DNA of 64,000 bases, from positions 1 to 64,000 of the forward strand of contig NZ_JAPWAG010000011.1 of assembly GCF_041432775.1 (NCBI RefSeq), in the 5' to 3' direction. Below the pieces are notes generated by a model that ran no database searches, had not been told where the DNA came from, and saw only the letters and a program-made list of their open reading frames with translations. This stretch comes from Pauljensenia sp902373545. GTDB lineage: Bacteria; Actinomycetota; Actinomycetes; Actinomycetales; Actinomycetaceae. Shown one piece after another: positions 1 through 6,353 of this stretch (the stretch's first letter is position 1; each line of letters starts with the position of its first letter). The position numbers and the translations under genes are program-made.

Positions 1-40
1 CCCGCTATTGCGTGCGCTGACCGGCTATGTCGCACGTAAA

Positions 41-87
41 CCCGGTATTGCGTGTCTGGGCGGGGCTGCCCGCGCTCGTATTAGCCC
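41..87. repeat. Degenerate long inverted repeat around a GGGCGGGGCTGCCC core
   Basis: Two arms of about 20 nt (41-61 and 68-87) flank the hexamer GGGGCT. The arms pair only partly. The core GGGCGGGGCTGCCC is the same as in the perfect hairpin at 19522-19569, and both sites have a GTTAACCC tract beside an arm. I read this as a decayed copy of the same hairpin family. Nearby, GTCGCACGTAA at 29-39 matches the terminal repeat of the elements at 52959-53298. Confidence 0.45.
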
Positions 88-126
88 GTTAACCCGCCTT
101 GTGTGTGTCGGCGGTCGTCTCGCAGA

Positions 127-280
127 TTCCGCGTTTGTTCTTGTGATTGGGTGCGCTGCACCCGATCCGTAGGCATTACACCCCTTCTGTTCGGGTGCAG
201 CGCCTCGTAACGGGTGCAGCGCCTCGTAACGGGTGCAGCGCCTCGTAACGGGTGTCGCGCCCCGTAACGGGTGCAGCGGC
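127..280. repeat. Dispersed repeat with 19-bp tandem array, copy 1
   Basis: The left part (127-192) contains the hairpin GGGTGCGCTGCACCC. The right part is a tandem array of GGGTGCAGCGCCTCGTAAC: exact copies at 193-211, 212-230 and 231-249, a variant at 250-268, then a partial copy. The whole element is closely similar to the reverse complement of 53448-53561, including the sequence before the array. No convincing gene overlaps it. Function unknown. Confidence 0.75.
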
Positions 281-391
281 CCTCGCGCTGTTATTTCGGC
301 CGTTGCTAGGCCCGCCCGCCGGGCGCCCCCGTCAGTCGGCCCGCCGGGCATGTGGGGGTATTCATGCCCCCACGATGAAACAACCGTCTTC
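281..391. other. Gene-free stretch with short palindromes
   Basis: The near-palindrome GCCCGCCGGGC occurs twice (314-324 and 339-349). A 7-bp hairpin follows (GTGGGGG 352-358, CCCCCAC 367-373, 8-nt loop). I see no credible coding region here. Confidence 0.5.
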
Positions 392-549
392 AACACCGAC
401 TTTCCCGAACCAGCAAGCCGAAAAGTCGCCACGAAACCAACACGTTTTGTCCATCCTCATAGTTGGTTCCAACCAACTAAAACACCGATTTTCCCGCACC
501 GACACGCCGAAAAGTCACCCCTCCAGCAACACGTAGTGTCCTATAACCC
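392..549. repeat. Composite REP-like module (unit-linker-unit-tail), copy 1
   Basis: Two same-direction units of about 53 nt, each beginning AACACCGA(C/T)TTTCCCG and containing GCCGAAAAGTC, are joined by a linker with the palindrome AGTTGGTT-CC-AACCAACT (461-478). The second unit ends with TAGTGTCCTATAACCCC. TTTCCCG and GAAAAGTC inside a unit can pair with each other. The same module occurs at 19666-19780 and 19809-19975. This copy lies 39 bp beyond the terminator of the bL37 gene; the 19809 copy lies 10 bp beyond the terminator of hpf, in the same orientation relative to the gene. Confidence 0.7.
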
Positions 550-588
550 CACGGTTACGGCTGGTTGCTGCCACCGGCGGATACAAGA

Positions 589-616
589 CGCGCCCGGACC
601 GCTCGGTCCGGGCGCG
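589..616 (-). terminator. Intrinsic-type hairpin downstream of bL37
   Basis: A perfect 12-bp inverted repeat (589-600 and 605-616) with a GCTC loop begins 13 bp after the bL37 stop codon in the direction of transcription. There is no strong U-tract, which is common in high-GC actinobacteria. Confidence 0.7.
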
Positions 617-629
617 CAACGAAATCGGC

Positions 630-704
630 TCAGGCGTTAGGACGCTTGCCGTGGTTCGCGCCGTTCTTACGACGATCGCGACGCTTACGACCCCGCTTCG
701 ACAT
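630..704 (-). CDS. 50S ribosomal protein bL37
   Basis: A 24-codon gene starting at ATG 704 and ending at TGA 630. The protein begins MSKRGRKRRDRRKNG and ends ANHGKRPNA. It is extremely basic and matches my memory of bL37, the small actinobacterial large-subunit protein first seen in mycobacterial ribosome cryo-EM structures, which ends in the same NHGKRPNA tail. An AAGGAGA ribosome binding site sits 6 nt before the ATG, and a strong hairpin follows the stop, so this looks like a complete short transcription unit. It is below the size cut-off of most gene callers. Its highly expressed partner is the 50S subunit; the exact role is unknown. Confidence 0.93.
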   Translation of the reverse strand: MSKRGRKRRDRRKNGANHGKRPNA

Positions 705-838
705 GTCATTCTCCTTGGGTTTGTTGTCTAGACTGAAGCATTTTTGCACACATTGACCCAAACCACCAAGGCACAACGCCACCGCGGCGACGAAGGTCAC
801 CGAAAACGGGAGGCGTCCCCGGCCTCGGCGACGCGAGC

Positions 839-956
839 GCAGGGAGCGGCCGCGCGAGGCCGCGTTCAGCGCCAGGTGAGTGACACACTCATAGTGGAGG
901 CGGCGGCGCGGGTGCAGGGAGCGGCCGCGCGCGAGGCCGCGTTCAGCGCCACGTGA
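839..956. repeat. Direct repeat duplicating the 3' end of rsrA
   Basis: A 36-bp sequence at 839-874 is repeated with a 2-nt insertion at 914-951. The right copy forms the last codons of rsrA on the minus strand (ending SVTWR, stop). The left copy would also encode VSLTWR and a stop. The simplest reading is a tandem duplication of the gene's 3' end. The remaining bases from 705 to 838 hold nothing recognisable except the ribosome binding site of bL37. Confidence 0.65.
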
Positions 957-1242
957 CCGAAACAGCCGTGATGGAAGCGAGGACGCGGGCGCGCAGCGCG
1001 GGCGAGGCTTGCTCGGACTCGTAGCAGCCGCGCATGAGGGCTCGCACGTGGCGCTCCGCGTCCAGGGCGTCGGCGCAGTGCGGGCAGGTGGCGACGTGCT
1101 GGATCATGAGGGCTCGGACGCGGGCGTTCGGCCCGGGCACGGATCCGGCGTCGATGAGGCCGGAGCGGCGGTCGCACTCCTCGCAGTCGATCAGTTCGTA
1201 CAGGGCGTCCTGGACGTCCTGGCAGGTGACGCGCGTGTTCAC
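943..1242 (-). CDS. rsrA: RsrA-type zinc-binding anti-sigma factor
   Basis: A 99-residue protein translated from GTG 1242, overlapping the sigH stop by 4 bp (GTGA), so the two are co-translated. It carries the ZAS signature H49-x3-C53-x2-C56 (HVATCPHC) and further cysteines C7, C20 and C23. In the RsrA/RshA family a zinc-coordinating Cys/His cluster holds the sigma factor in reducing conditions; oxidation forms disulfides and releases it. An insertion of about 12 residues separates the N-terminal cysteines from the HxxxCxxC motif compared with the S. coelicolor protein as I remember it. The last codons lie in a duplicated segment (see 839-956). Confidence 0.88.
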   Translation of the reverse strand: MNTRVTCQDVQDALYELIDCEECDRRSGLIDAGSVPGPNARVRALMIQHVATCPHCADALDAERHVRALMRGCYESEQASPALRARVLASITAVSVTWR

Positions 1243-1886
1243 TTGGCTCCTCCGATCCCGTATTCCGCGGCGACGTCGGCCAGGGAGGCGCGCAGGTTCT
1301 TACGCGCGCGGTTCAGTCGGCTCATGACGGTCCCCATGGGAACTCCTAGTTCTTCGGCAATTTCCTTGTAGCTCATTCCCTCAACGTCAGCCATGAGGAC
1401 AACCATCCGATGTTCCTCGGAGAGCGAATCGAGGGCCTCGCGCAGTTGCGTGGAGGGCAGCGCCTCGAGTGCTTCTACTTCGGCGGATTTGAGGCCCGTC
1501 TCCGAGTGGGAGGCGGCGTCGGCCAGCTGCCAGTCTTCGACGGTGTCGCTCGAGGCGCGCTTGGGTGAGCGCTGGGCCTTGCGGTAGCCGGTGATGTAGG
1601 TGTTGGTGAGGATCCGGTAGAGCCAGGCTTTGATGTTGGTGCCGGGCTTGTACTGGTGGAACTTCTGGTAGGCCTTGAGGTAGGTCTCTTGCACCAGGTC
1701 CTCCGCGTCGGCTCGGTTGCGGGTCATACCCAGGGCCGCGCCGAAGAGTTGGTTCATGAGGGGCATCGCTTCGTCCATGAAGCGCGCCTCGAGCGCAGCG
1801 CCGTCCTGGGCGGACGAGGCCGGGGCGGACGAGGCCGGGGCGGGCTCGGGTGCCTGTGGCGTCGGTGAGGGGGTTGTCGTGTCCAT
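1239..1886 (-). CDS. sigH: ECF sigma factor SigH/SigR (thiol-oxidative stress)
   Basis: A 215-residue group IV sigma factor. Region 2 contains DAEDLVQETYLKAYQKF, and region 4 has the helix-turn-helix MSYKEIAEELGVPMGTVMSR. The N-terminal 30 residues are a Pro/Ala/Ser-rich extension. The next gene is its cognate RsrA-type anti-sigma factor, overlapping by 4 bp. Members of this family direct RNA polymerase to thioredoxin, mycothiol and protein quality-control genes after disulfide stress. A SigR-type promoter lies about 70 bp upstream (1957-1981), suggesting positive autoregulation. An internal ATG at about codon 37 could give a shorter form, but the GTG/ATG-proximal start fits the upstream promoter. 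Confidence 0.93.
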   Translation of the reverse strand: MDTTTPSPTPQAPEPAPASSAPASSAQDGAALEARFMDEAMPLMNQLFGAALGMTRNRADAEDLVQETYLKAYQKFHQYKPGTNIKAWLYRILTNTYITGYRKAQRSPKRASSDTVEDWQLADAASHSETGLKSAEVEALEALPSTQLREALDSLSEEHRMVVLMADVEGMSYKEIAEELGVPMGTVMSRLNRARKNLRASLADVAAEYGIGGAK

Positions 1887-1956
1887 CGGCTCCCAGCCTA
1901 GTCGCGCTGACGGGCGGCGCGAATGGGAGTGGGCGATGGGTGGTCATACTGAGGGC

Positions 1957-1981
1957 AACGCCTCACGCCCCTCTTTATTCC
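1957..1981 (-). promoter_or_regulatory. SigR/SigH-type promoter for sigH-rsrA
   Basis: On the minus strand GGAAT (1981-1977) and GTT (1959-1957) are separated by 17 nt. This is close to the GGAAT-N18-GTT consensus recognised by SigR/SigH. It lies 70 bp before the sigH start codon. Autoregulation through such a promoter is known for sigR and sigH; its use here is inferred. Confidence 0.6.
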
Positions 1982-2084
1982 ACAACCCCCAACAATTGTG
2001 CGTTGCACCACTTTCATCCTGTTGTTTGGGAGTGGCCGGGCCGTTCGGCTTCCCCCGGGGGCAAAGGTGTCGAACAATAGGGGT

Positions 2085-2612
2085 ATGAATCTGCTGCGCG
2101 TTGTTGCCCGTCCCTTGCTCGCCGCCCCGTTCATCGCCGATGGGGTTGATGCCCTCATGCATCCGCGTTTCCACGTGGAGCGCGCCGCGGGCGTTCGTCC
2201 CCTCATCGACAAGGCGACCGACGCGGTCGGCCTGGAGCCGCTGACGGATCAGCAGCTGGCCGTCGCGACCCGCGTGACAGGCGCGGTGACGGTCGTCGCG
2301 GGCCTGCGCTTTGCGCTGGGCCGTAAGCCCCGCGTGGCCGCACTGACCCTGGCCGCAATCGGCGCGCCCATGGCCCTCGTGAATGCTCCCCTGCCGGGAA
2401 CGACGCGAGGCCTGTCCAAGGAGCAGATCAAGCGCCGTCGCTACCGCACGCTGAATAAGGCGGGCCTGGCCGCAGGCGTTCTCCTGGCGTCGACGGATCG
2501 CGTCGGTCAGCCCTCGGCCCTCGTCGCCCACGCGATGCGCCGCGACCAGCGCCGCGCGATCGCCGCGGCCGAGGCCGCCGTCATGGAGCGTCTGAGCGGC
2601 ACCGCTTCGTGA
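2085..2612 (+). CDS. DoxX family membrane protein
   Basis: A 175-residue protein starting at ATG 2085 (MNLLRVVARPLLAAPFIADG). It has the hydrophobic N-terminal segment, the helix around residues 60-75 and the helix around 85-105 typical of short DoxX/DUF4267-like proteins. DoxX proteins are inner-membrane proteins; some associate with redox enzymes under thiol stress, which would suit the divergent sigH gene, but the substrate is unknown. The stop overlaps the GTG of aroA by 4 bp, so it is the first gene of a DoxX-aroA-rsgA operon. Confidence 0.8.
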   Translation: MNLLRVVARPLLAAPFIADGVDALMHPRFHVERAAGVRPLIDKATDAVGLEPLTDQQLAVATRVTGAVTVVAGLRFALGRKPRVAALTLAAIGAPMALVNAPLPGTTRGLSKEQIKRRRYRTLNKAGLAAGVLLASTDRVGQPSALVAHAMRRDQRRAIAAAEAAVMERLSGTAS

Positions 2613-3961
2613 GCGCCCCCTGGCCCGCTCCCCTGGCCACCTCCCCCGTGGATGCCACGGTCGAGGTGCCGGGCTCAAAGTCGATCACGGCGCGCGCCCT
2701 CTACCTGGCTGCCGTCGCTGATTTTCCCTCCGTCATTCGCGGTGCCCTGGATGCGCGCGACACGCGCCTGTTCGCGGCCGCCCTGGAGGTCATGGGCGCG
2801 CGCGTGGAGGACGAGGGCGCGGGAACACTGCGCGTCACTCCGATGGAGCTTCCGCCGCGCGGCGGGCGCATCGAGTGCGGCCTGGCCGGCACCGTCATGC
2901 GCTTCCTGCCGCCCCTGGCGGCGCTGTCCCCCGAGGAAACACTCTTCGACGGGGATGAGCAGGCCTACGCGCGCCCGCTCGGTCCACTCCTGGACGCCCT
3001 GGTGCGCATGGGCGCGACCGTCACCTATCACGGGGAGCGCGGACACCTGCCTTTCACGATCCAGGGTCCGATCCACACGCCGCTGGGCGCGCAGGCCTGG
3101 GTGGACTCCTCGTCCTCGTCGCAGTTCCTCTCCGCCCTGCTGCTCGTCTCTCCCCTGGTCGGCGATCCCCTGTTCGTGTCGGCTCCGGGACTCGTCCCGT
3201 CGATGCCGCACGTGGAGATGACGCTGGCGTCCCTGGCTGGCGCGGGCGTCGACCTGGAGGTCGTGGACGAGGGCCGCGCCGACCTGTCCACCTGGCACGT
3301 CTTCCCGTCGCGTCCGCGAGGCGGCGACATCACCGTCGAGCCGGATCTGTCCAACGCCGGCCCATTCCTGGCGGCCGCGATGGTGACGGGCGGGCGCGTG
3401 CGAATCCCGGCGTGGCCGGGGGCGACGACGCAGGCGGGCGACGCCTGGCGCGCACTGCTTGGCCACATGGGCGCAACCATCACGCTCGACGAGGAGGGCC
3501 TGACCCTGAGCGGACCGGGCGCCGGCAACTACCCGGGCATCAAGGCGACCATGGCCGAGGTCGGCGAGCTGACCCCCACCCTGGCCGCGATCTGCGCCTA
3601 CGCCTCGAGCCCATCACACCTGAGCGGCATCGCGCACCTGCGCGGACATGAGACGGACCGACTGGCGGCCCTGGTCGCCGAGATCAACCGCGCGGGCGGG
3701 CAGGCCGAAGAGACCGAGGACGGCCTCATCATCACGCCGCGCCCGCTCCACGCCGCGCAGATCCGCTCCTACGCGGATCACCGCATGGCGACCTTCGGCG
3801 CGATCCTGGGCCTGGTCACCCCCGGCATCACGGTCGACGACATCGCCTGCACGTCCAAGACGCTGCCCGGCTTCGAGGCGATGTGGGCCTCGCTCGTCAC
3901 CGGAGGCGGTCAGGGAAACACCCAGGCCGCCCCGGCCTCGTCGATCGAGGAGGAGCAGTGA
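2609..3961 (+). CDS. aroA: 3-phosphoshikimate 1-carboxyvinyltransferase (EPSP synthase)
   Basis: A 450-residue enzyme of the shikimate pathway. It condenses shikimate-3-phosphate with phosphoenolpyruvate in the cytosol. Diagnostic segments are GSKSITARALYLAA near the N-terminus, SSSSSQFLSALLL (S3P binding), EPDLSNAGPFLAAAM, LRGHETDRLAAL and ADHRMATFGAI near the C-terminus. The length fits the actinobacterial family. Translation starts at GTG 2609 inside the DoxX stop (GTGA), and its TGA overlaps the rsgA start by 1 nt. The C-terminal 20 residues after FEAMWASLV are a low-complexity tail. Confidence 0.96.
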   Translation: MSAPWPAPLATSPVDATVEVPGSKSITARALYLAAVADFPSVIRGALDARDTRLFAAALEVMGARVEDEGAGTLRVTPMELPPRGGRIECGLAGTVMRFLPPLAALSPEETLFDGDEQAYARPLGPLLDALVRMGATVTYHGERGHLPFTIQGPIHTPLGAQAWVDSSSSSQFLSALLLVSPLVGDPLFVSAPGLVPSMPHVEMTLASLAGAGVDLEVVDEGRADLSTWHVFPSRPRGGDITVEPDLSNAGPFLAAAMVTGGRVRIPAWPGATTQAGDAWRALLGHMGATITLDEEGLTLSGPGAGNYPGIKATMAEVGELTPTLAAICAYASSPSHLSGIAHLRGHETDRLAALVAEINRAGGQAEETEDGLIITPRPLHAAQIRSYADHRMATFGAILGLVTPGITVDDIACTSKTLPGFEAMWASLVTGGGQGNTQAAPASSIEEEQ

Positions 3962-5046
3962 TGGTCCGCCGCGACACCGGAACCGACGACCCGCGCGTGC
4001 GCGTGCGCGCCGGCAAGGGCTCGCGCCCGCGCACGAAGGACCGGCCCGACTGGTCTTCCAAGCCGCTGGGCCGCGTCATCGGCATCGACCGCGGCCGCTA
4101 CCAGGTGAGCCTGGAGGAGAACGGCACCCGCGTGGTGGCCGTGCGCGCCCGCGAGCTGGGGCGCGGCTCCGTCATCATGGGCGACCGAGTGCGCCTGACC
4201 GGCGACCTGTCCGGGCGCCCCGACACGCTCGCGCGCATCGTCGCCGTCGAGGAGCGATCTTCGGTGTTGCGTCGCTCCCTCGAGGATGCGCCGGATCAGC
4301 GCGGCGAGAAGGCAATCGTCGCGAACGCGGACACCATGTGCATCGTCGTGGCGCTGGCGGATCCGCCGCCGCGCACGGGCATGATCGACCGCTGCCTGGT
4401 CGCCGCCTACGAGGCGGGCCTGACCCCCATCCTCGTGCTGACGAAGGCGGACCTGGCCAGCGCAGACGAGCTGATCGCCGCCTACCAGGACTTCGACGTG
4501 CGCGTCGTGCTCACGAGCGCCGAGGCCGGGGAAGCCGACCCGGGCGTCGCCGAGCTGCGGGCCCTGCTGGCCGGCCACTGGTCGGTGCTGGTGGGGCACT
4601 CGGGGGTCGGCAAGTCCACGCTCATCAACCTGCTCGTGCCGGGCGCGGGCCGCGCGACGGGCCACGTCAACGAGGTGACAGGGCGCGGGCGCCACACCTC
4701 CACGTCCTCGGAGGCCTTCGAGCTCGACGAGGGCGGCTGGATCGTCGATACGCCCGGCGTGCGCTCCTTCGGCCTGGGGCACGTGAGCGTCGCCGACGTG
4801 CTCGGTGTCTTCCCGGACGTCGCCGACGCCGCCGCTTGGTGCCTGCCGCTGTGCTCGCACGACGAGGAGGAGCCCTCGTGCGCACTTGACACTTACGCGC
4901 GCGCCACCGGCCCCTTCGCGATTGACGAGGCCGGGGAGGGGGATGCGGATCAGGTGCGCTCCGAGCGTACTTCCCGCGTGGCGTCAGTGCGCAGGCTCCT
5001 CGAGGCCGTGGCGACGGCGGAGGCGGCCAGCAGGGCGGCTCGCTGA
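3961..5046 (+). CDS. rsgA: Ribosome small-subunit-dependent GTPase A
   Basis: A 361-residue circularly permuted GTPase that tests 30S subunit maturation. An N-terminal OB-fold is followed by motifs in permuted order: G4 TKAD, then G1 GHSGVGKST (residues 212-220), then G3 DTPG. The C-terminal zinc knuckle is present as C-LPL-C-S-H-DEEEPS-C, with slightly altered spacing. The ATG at 3961 overlaps the aroA stop by 1 nt (TGATG), so translational coupling is likely. The aroA-rsgA pairing is conserved across actinobacteria. Confidence 0.95.
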   Translation: MVRRDTGTDDPRVRVRAGKGSRPRTKDRPDWSSKPLGRVIGIDRGRYQVSLEENGTRVVAVRARELGRGSVIMGDRVRLTGDLSGRPDTLARIVAVEERSSVLRRSLEDAPDQRGEKAIVANADTMCIVVALADPPPRTGMIDRCLVAAYEAGLTPILVLTKADLASADELIAAYQDFDVRVVLTSAEAGEADPGVAELRALLAGHWSVLVGHSGVGKSTLINLLVPGAGRATGHVNEVTGRGRHTSTSSEAFELDEGGWIVDTPGVRSFGLGHVSVADVLGVFPDVADAAAWCLPLCSHDEEEPSCALDTYARATGPFAIDEAGEGDADQVRSERTSRVASVRRLLEAVATAEAASRAAR

Positions 5047-5067
5047 CAATTATCAAGCCCAAAGGCC

Positions 5068-5095
5068 TTGACAACACCGCCACTGGGGGGATAAT
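5068..5095 (+). promoter_or_regulatory. Promoter of membrane-protein paralog 1
   Basis: TTGACA (5068-5073), 16-nt spacer, GATAAT (5090-5095). It is close to the housekeeping consensus and lies 49 bp before the start codon. The second paralog has the same arrangement at 5802-5829. Confidence 0.75.
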
Positions 5096-5102
5096 GAGGA
5101 AA

Positions 5103-5117
5103 TAGCGAAGGTCGCTA
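5103..5117 (+). promoter_or_regulatory. Inverted repeat at predicted +1 of paralog 1
   Basis: TAGCGA-AGG-TCGCTA, starting 8 nt after the -10 element. A matching TAGCG-ACGGC-CGCTA lies at exactly the same distance from the -10 of the second paralog. It could be an operator or a 5'-UTR hairpin; the compensated change in the arms favours a paired or dyad-symmetric structure. Confidence 0.6.
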
Positions 5118-5144
5118 TCTCTGATTCACAAGGTCGTGATCGCT

Positions 5145-5597
5145 ATGTCCACCATCGAGCAGAACCTCATCGGCAACACTGCGGGGCTTTCGCGGGTCGA
5201 CAAGGTCCTCCGCTACTTCTTCCTCGCGCTGTTGATCGGCACGGTCGTCTATTCGATTGGCGGCACCTTCTTCGGGAAGGACAACCGCCTAAACGACTAC
5301 GGGCTCGCCGACGCTGCGTTGCTCCTCGCTGTCTACATCCCTGGCTATTCGCGTCACATTCCTGGCGCACACCGGGCACTTCGGGCCTGCGAGTGGGTGG
5401 TGATGGCTTGTTCCCTCGTATGTACCGCCGCTGTCATCATCGGTGATGTCACGAGCGGAGGCATCGACCCCGAGCCCTACAACATGCCATGGAACGTCTC
5501 GATGATCGCCGCATTCGCTACCCTCTGTTTCTTCGTGGTGCTCATCATCGCAAAGGACCGCGCCCGCCACAGCGGACCGATCGACCCAGCCGGATAG
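5145..5597 (+). CDS. Hypothetical four-helix membrane protein, paralog 1
   Basis: A 150-residue protein starting at ATG 5145. This start was chosen over GTG 5136 because AAGG at 5130 is correctly spaced for it and because the second paralog has the same layout. Hydrophobic segments lie at about residues 22-42, 52-66, 83-103 and 116-135, followed by a short basic tail (AKDRARHSG). I recognise no family. It shares architecture, the SIGG/SIGS motif after helix 1, the D-Y motif before helix 2 and the (A/T)KDR-type end of helix 4 with the gene at 5880. Both are monocistronic with related promoters. Confidence 0.7.
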   Translation: MSTIEQNLIGNTAGLSRVDKVLRYFFLALLIGTVVYSIGGTFFGKDNRLNDYGLADAALLLAVYIPGYSRHIPGAHRALRACEWVVMACSLVCTAAVIIGDVTSGGIDPEPYNMPWNVSMIAAFATLCFFVVLIIAKDRARHSGPIDPAG

Positions 5598-5801
5598 CCT
5601 CGCACCCTCACGTCGCCGCCGACAGCGGCCACCGCTCGCTCCCGACCGAGGGGTGGTCGCGTCGTGGCGCGCCCGGCACTGCTGTTGGTGGCCACGACCT
5701 GCTCGGTGGTGCTGCGCCTCAAGCGACAGCAGAGTTAGCACACGGACGTCACAGACACAAATCACACCCATGTAATGTGACTAATCAGTCATGCCCCCTA
5801 C
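5598..5801. other. Gap between the two membrane-protein paralogs
   Basis: About 200 bp without a supported gene. A 24-codon reading frame from GTG 5664 to TAG 5738 encodes a hydrophobic stretch with a basic tail, but its start signals are weak. No clear terminator hairpin with a U-tract was seen. Confidence 0.4.
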
Positions 5802-5829
5802 TTGACAGTTACGTCACATGGCCAACAAT
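5802..5829 (+). promoter_or_regulatory. Promoter of membrane-protein paralog 2
   Basis: TTGACA (5802-5807), 16-nt spacer, AACAAT (5824-5829). The spacing and the distance to the following dyad are identical to those at 5068-5117, though the -10 is weaker. Confidence 0.65.
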
Positions 5830-5836
5830 GAGAATG

Positions 5837-5851
5837 TAGCGACGGCCGCTA
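5837..5851 (+). promoter_or_regulatory. Inverted repeat at predicted +1 of paralog 2
   Basis: TAGCG-ACGGC-CGCTA, starting 8 nt after the -10 of this gene, as in paralog 1. The surrounding leader (CACAAGG...GTGATCGC) is also conserved. Confidence 0.6.
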
Positions 5852-5879
5852 CACCCCCTTCCACAAGGATGTGATCGCC

Positions 5880-6341
5880 GTGTCAAACGCCCGCCATCCC
5901 TCAGCAACCCCCGACCCGTCCGAACCGACGCACGCTGACATGACGCTGCGTTACGTCTTCCTCGCAGTCCTCGTCCTCCTCGCCGTCGTCTCGATCGGAA
6001 GCTCCTTCATCAGCGCCGACGTGAGGATGAGCGACTACATCATCGCGATCGCCGCAGCGCTGTTGGCCAACCAGATGCCGGGATCCACGCGCGCGCTTCC
6101 TCCCACGAGCATGCGTCCCACTCCGCGCACCTACGAACGGGTTGGACTGGCGTGCGCAACCGTGTCCATCCTCGCCATTCTCGTGGGATCGATGACCACG
6201 AGGGCAGCCGACGCCTCGCCGTTTACGATCCCGTGGCTGATCGCCGCAGCCGCGCTCCTCGCGACCATCTGCATCAGCGTTGCGATCATGATCACCAAGG
6301 ACCGGCAGCGCCGAGGCCTGGGCACGCCTCCTGCCCAGTAG
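5880..6341 (+). CDS. Hypothetical four-helix membrane protein, paralog 2
   Basis: A 153-residue protein starting at GTG 5880, 10 nt after an AAGGA ribosome binding site (GTG 5871 would be too close to it). A hydrophilic N-terminus of about 20 residues rich in Pro/Ser is followed by four hydrophobic segments near residues 23-43, 50-64, 87-105 and 116-136, then a basic end (TKDRQRRG). It is a diverged tandem duplicate of the 5145 gene: same size, same helix layout, same leader. No family was recognised. The gene converges on the amidotransferase at 6354 with a 12-bp gap. Confidence 0.7.
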   Translation: MSNARHPSATPDPSEPTHADMTLRYVFLAVLVLLAVVSIGSSFISADVRMSDYIIAIAAALLANQMPGSTRALPPTSMRPTPRTYERVGLACATVSILAILVGSMTTRAADASPFTIPWLIAAAALLATICISVAIMITKDRQRRGLGTPPAQ

Positions 6342-6353
6342 GCGCGCGGTCGC

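Noticed and set aside
193..268. CRISPR-like array
   Set aside because: The units are directly adjacent 19-bp repeats with no spacers, and no cas genes are present.
233..640. Plus-strand frames through the first 600 bp
   Set aside because: They are made of repeat-family sequence with no codon bias or domain and end inside bL37 on the opposite strand.
5664..5738. 24-codon frame (GTG to TAG) for a small hydrophobic peptide with a basic tail
   Set aside because: Plausible composition (PALLLVATTCSVVLRLKRQ), but there is no well-spaced ribosome binding site and no promoter, and GC-rich DNA produces such frames often.
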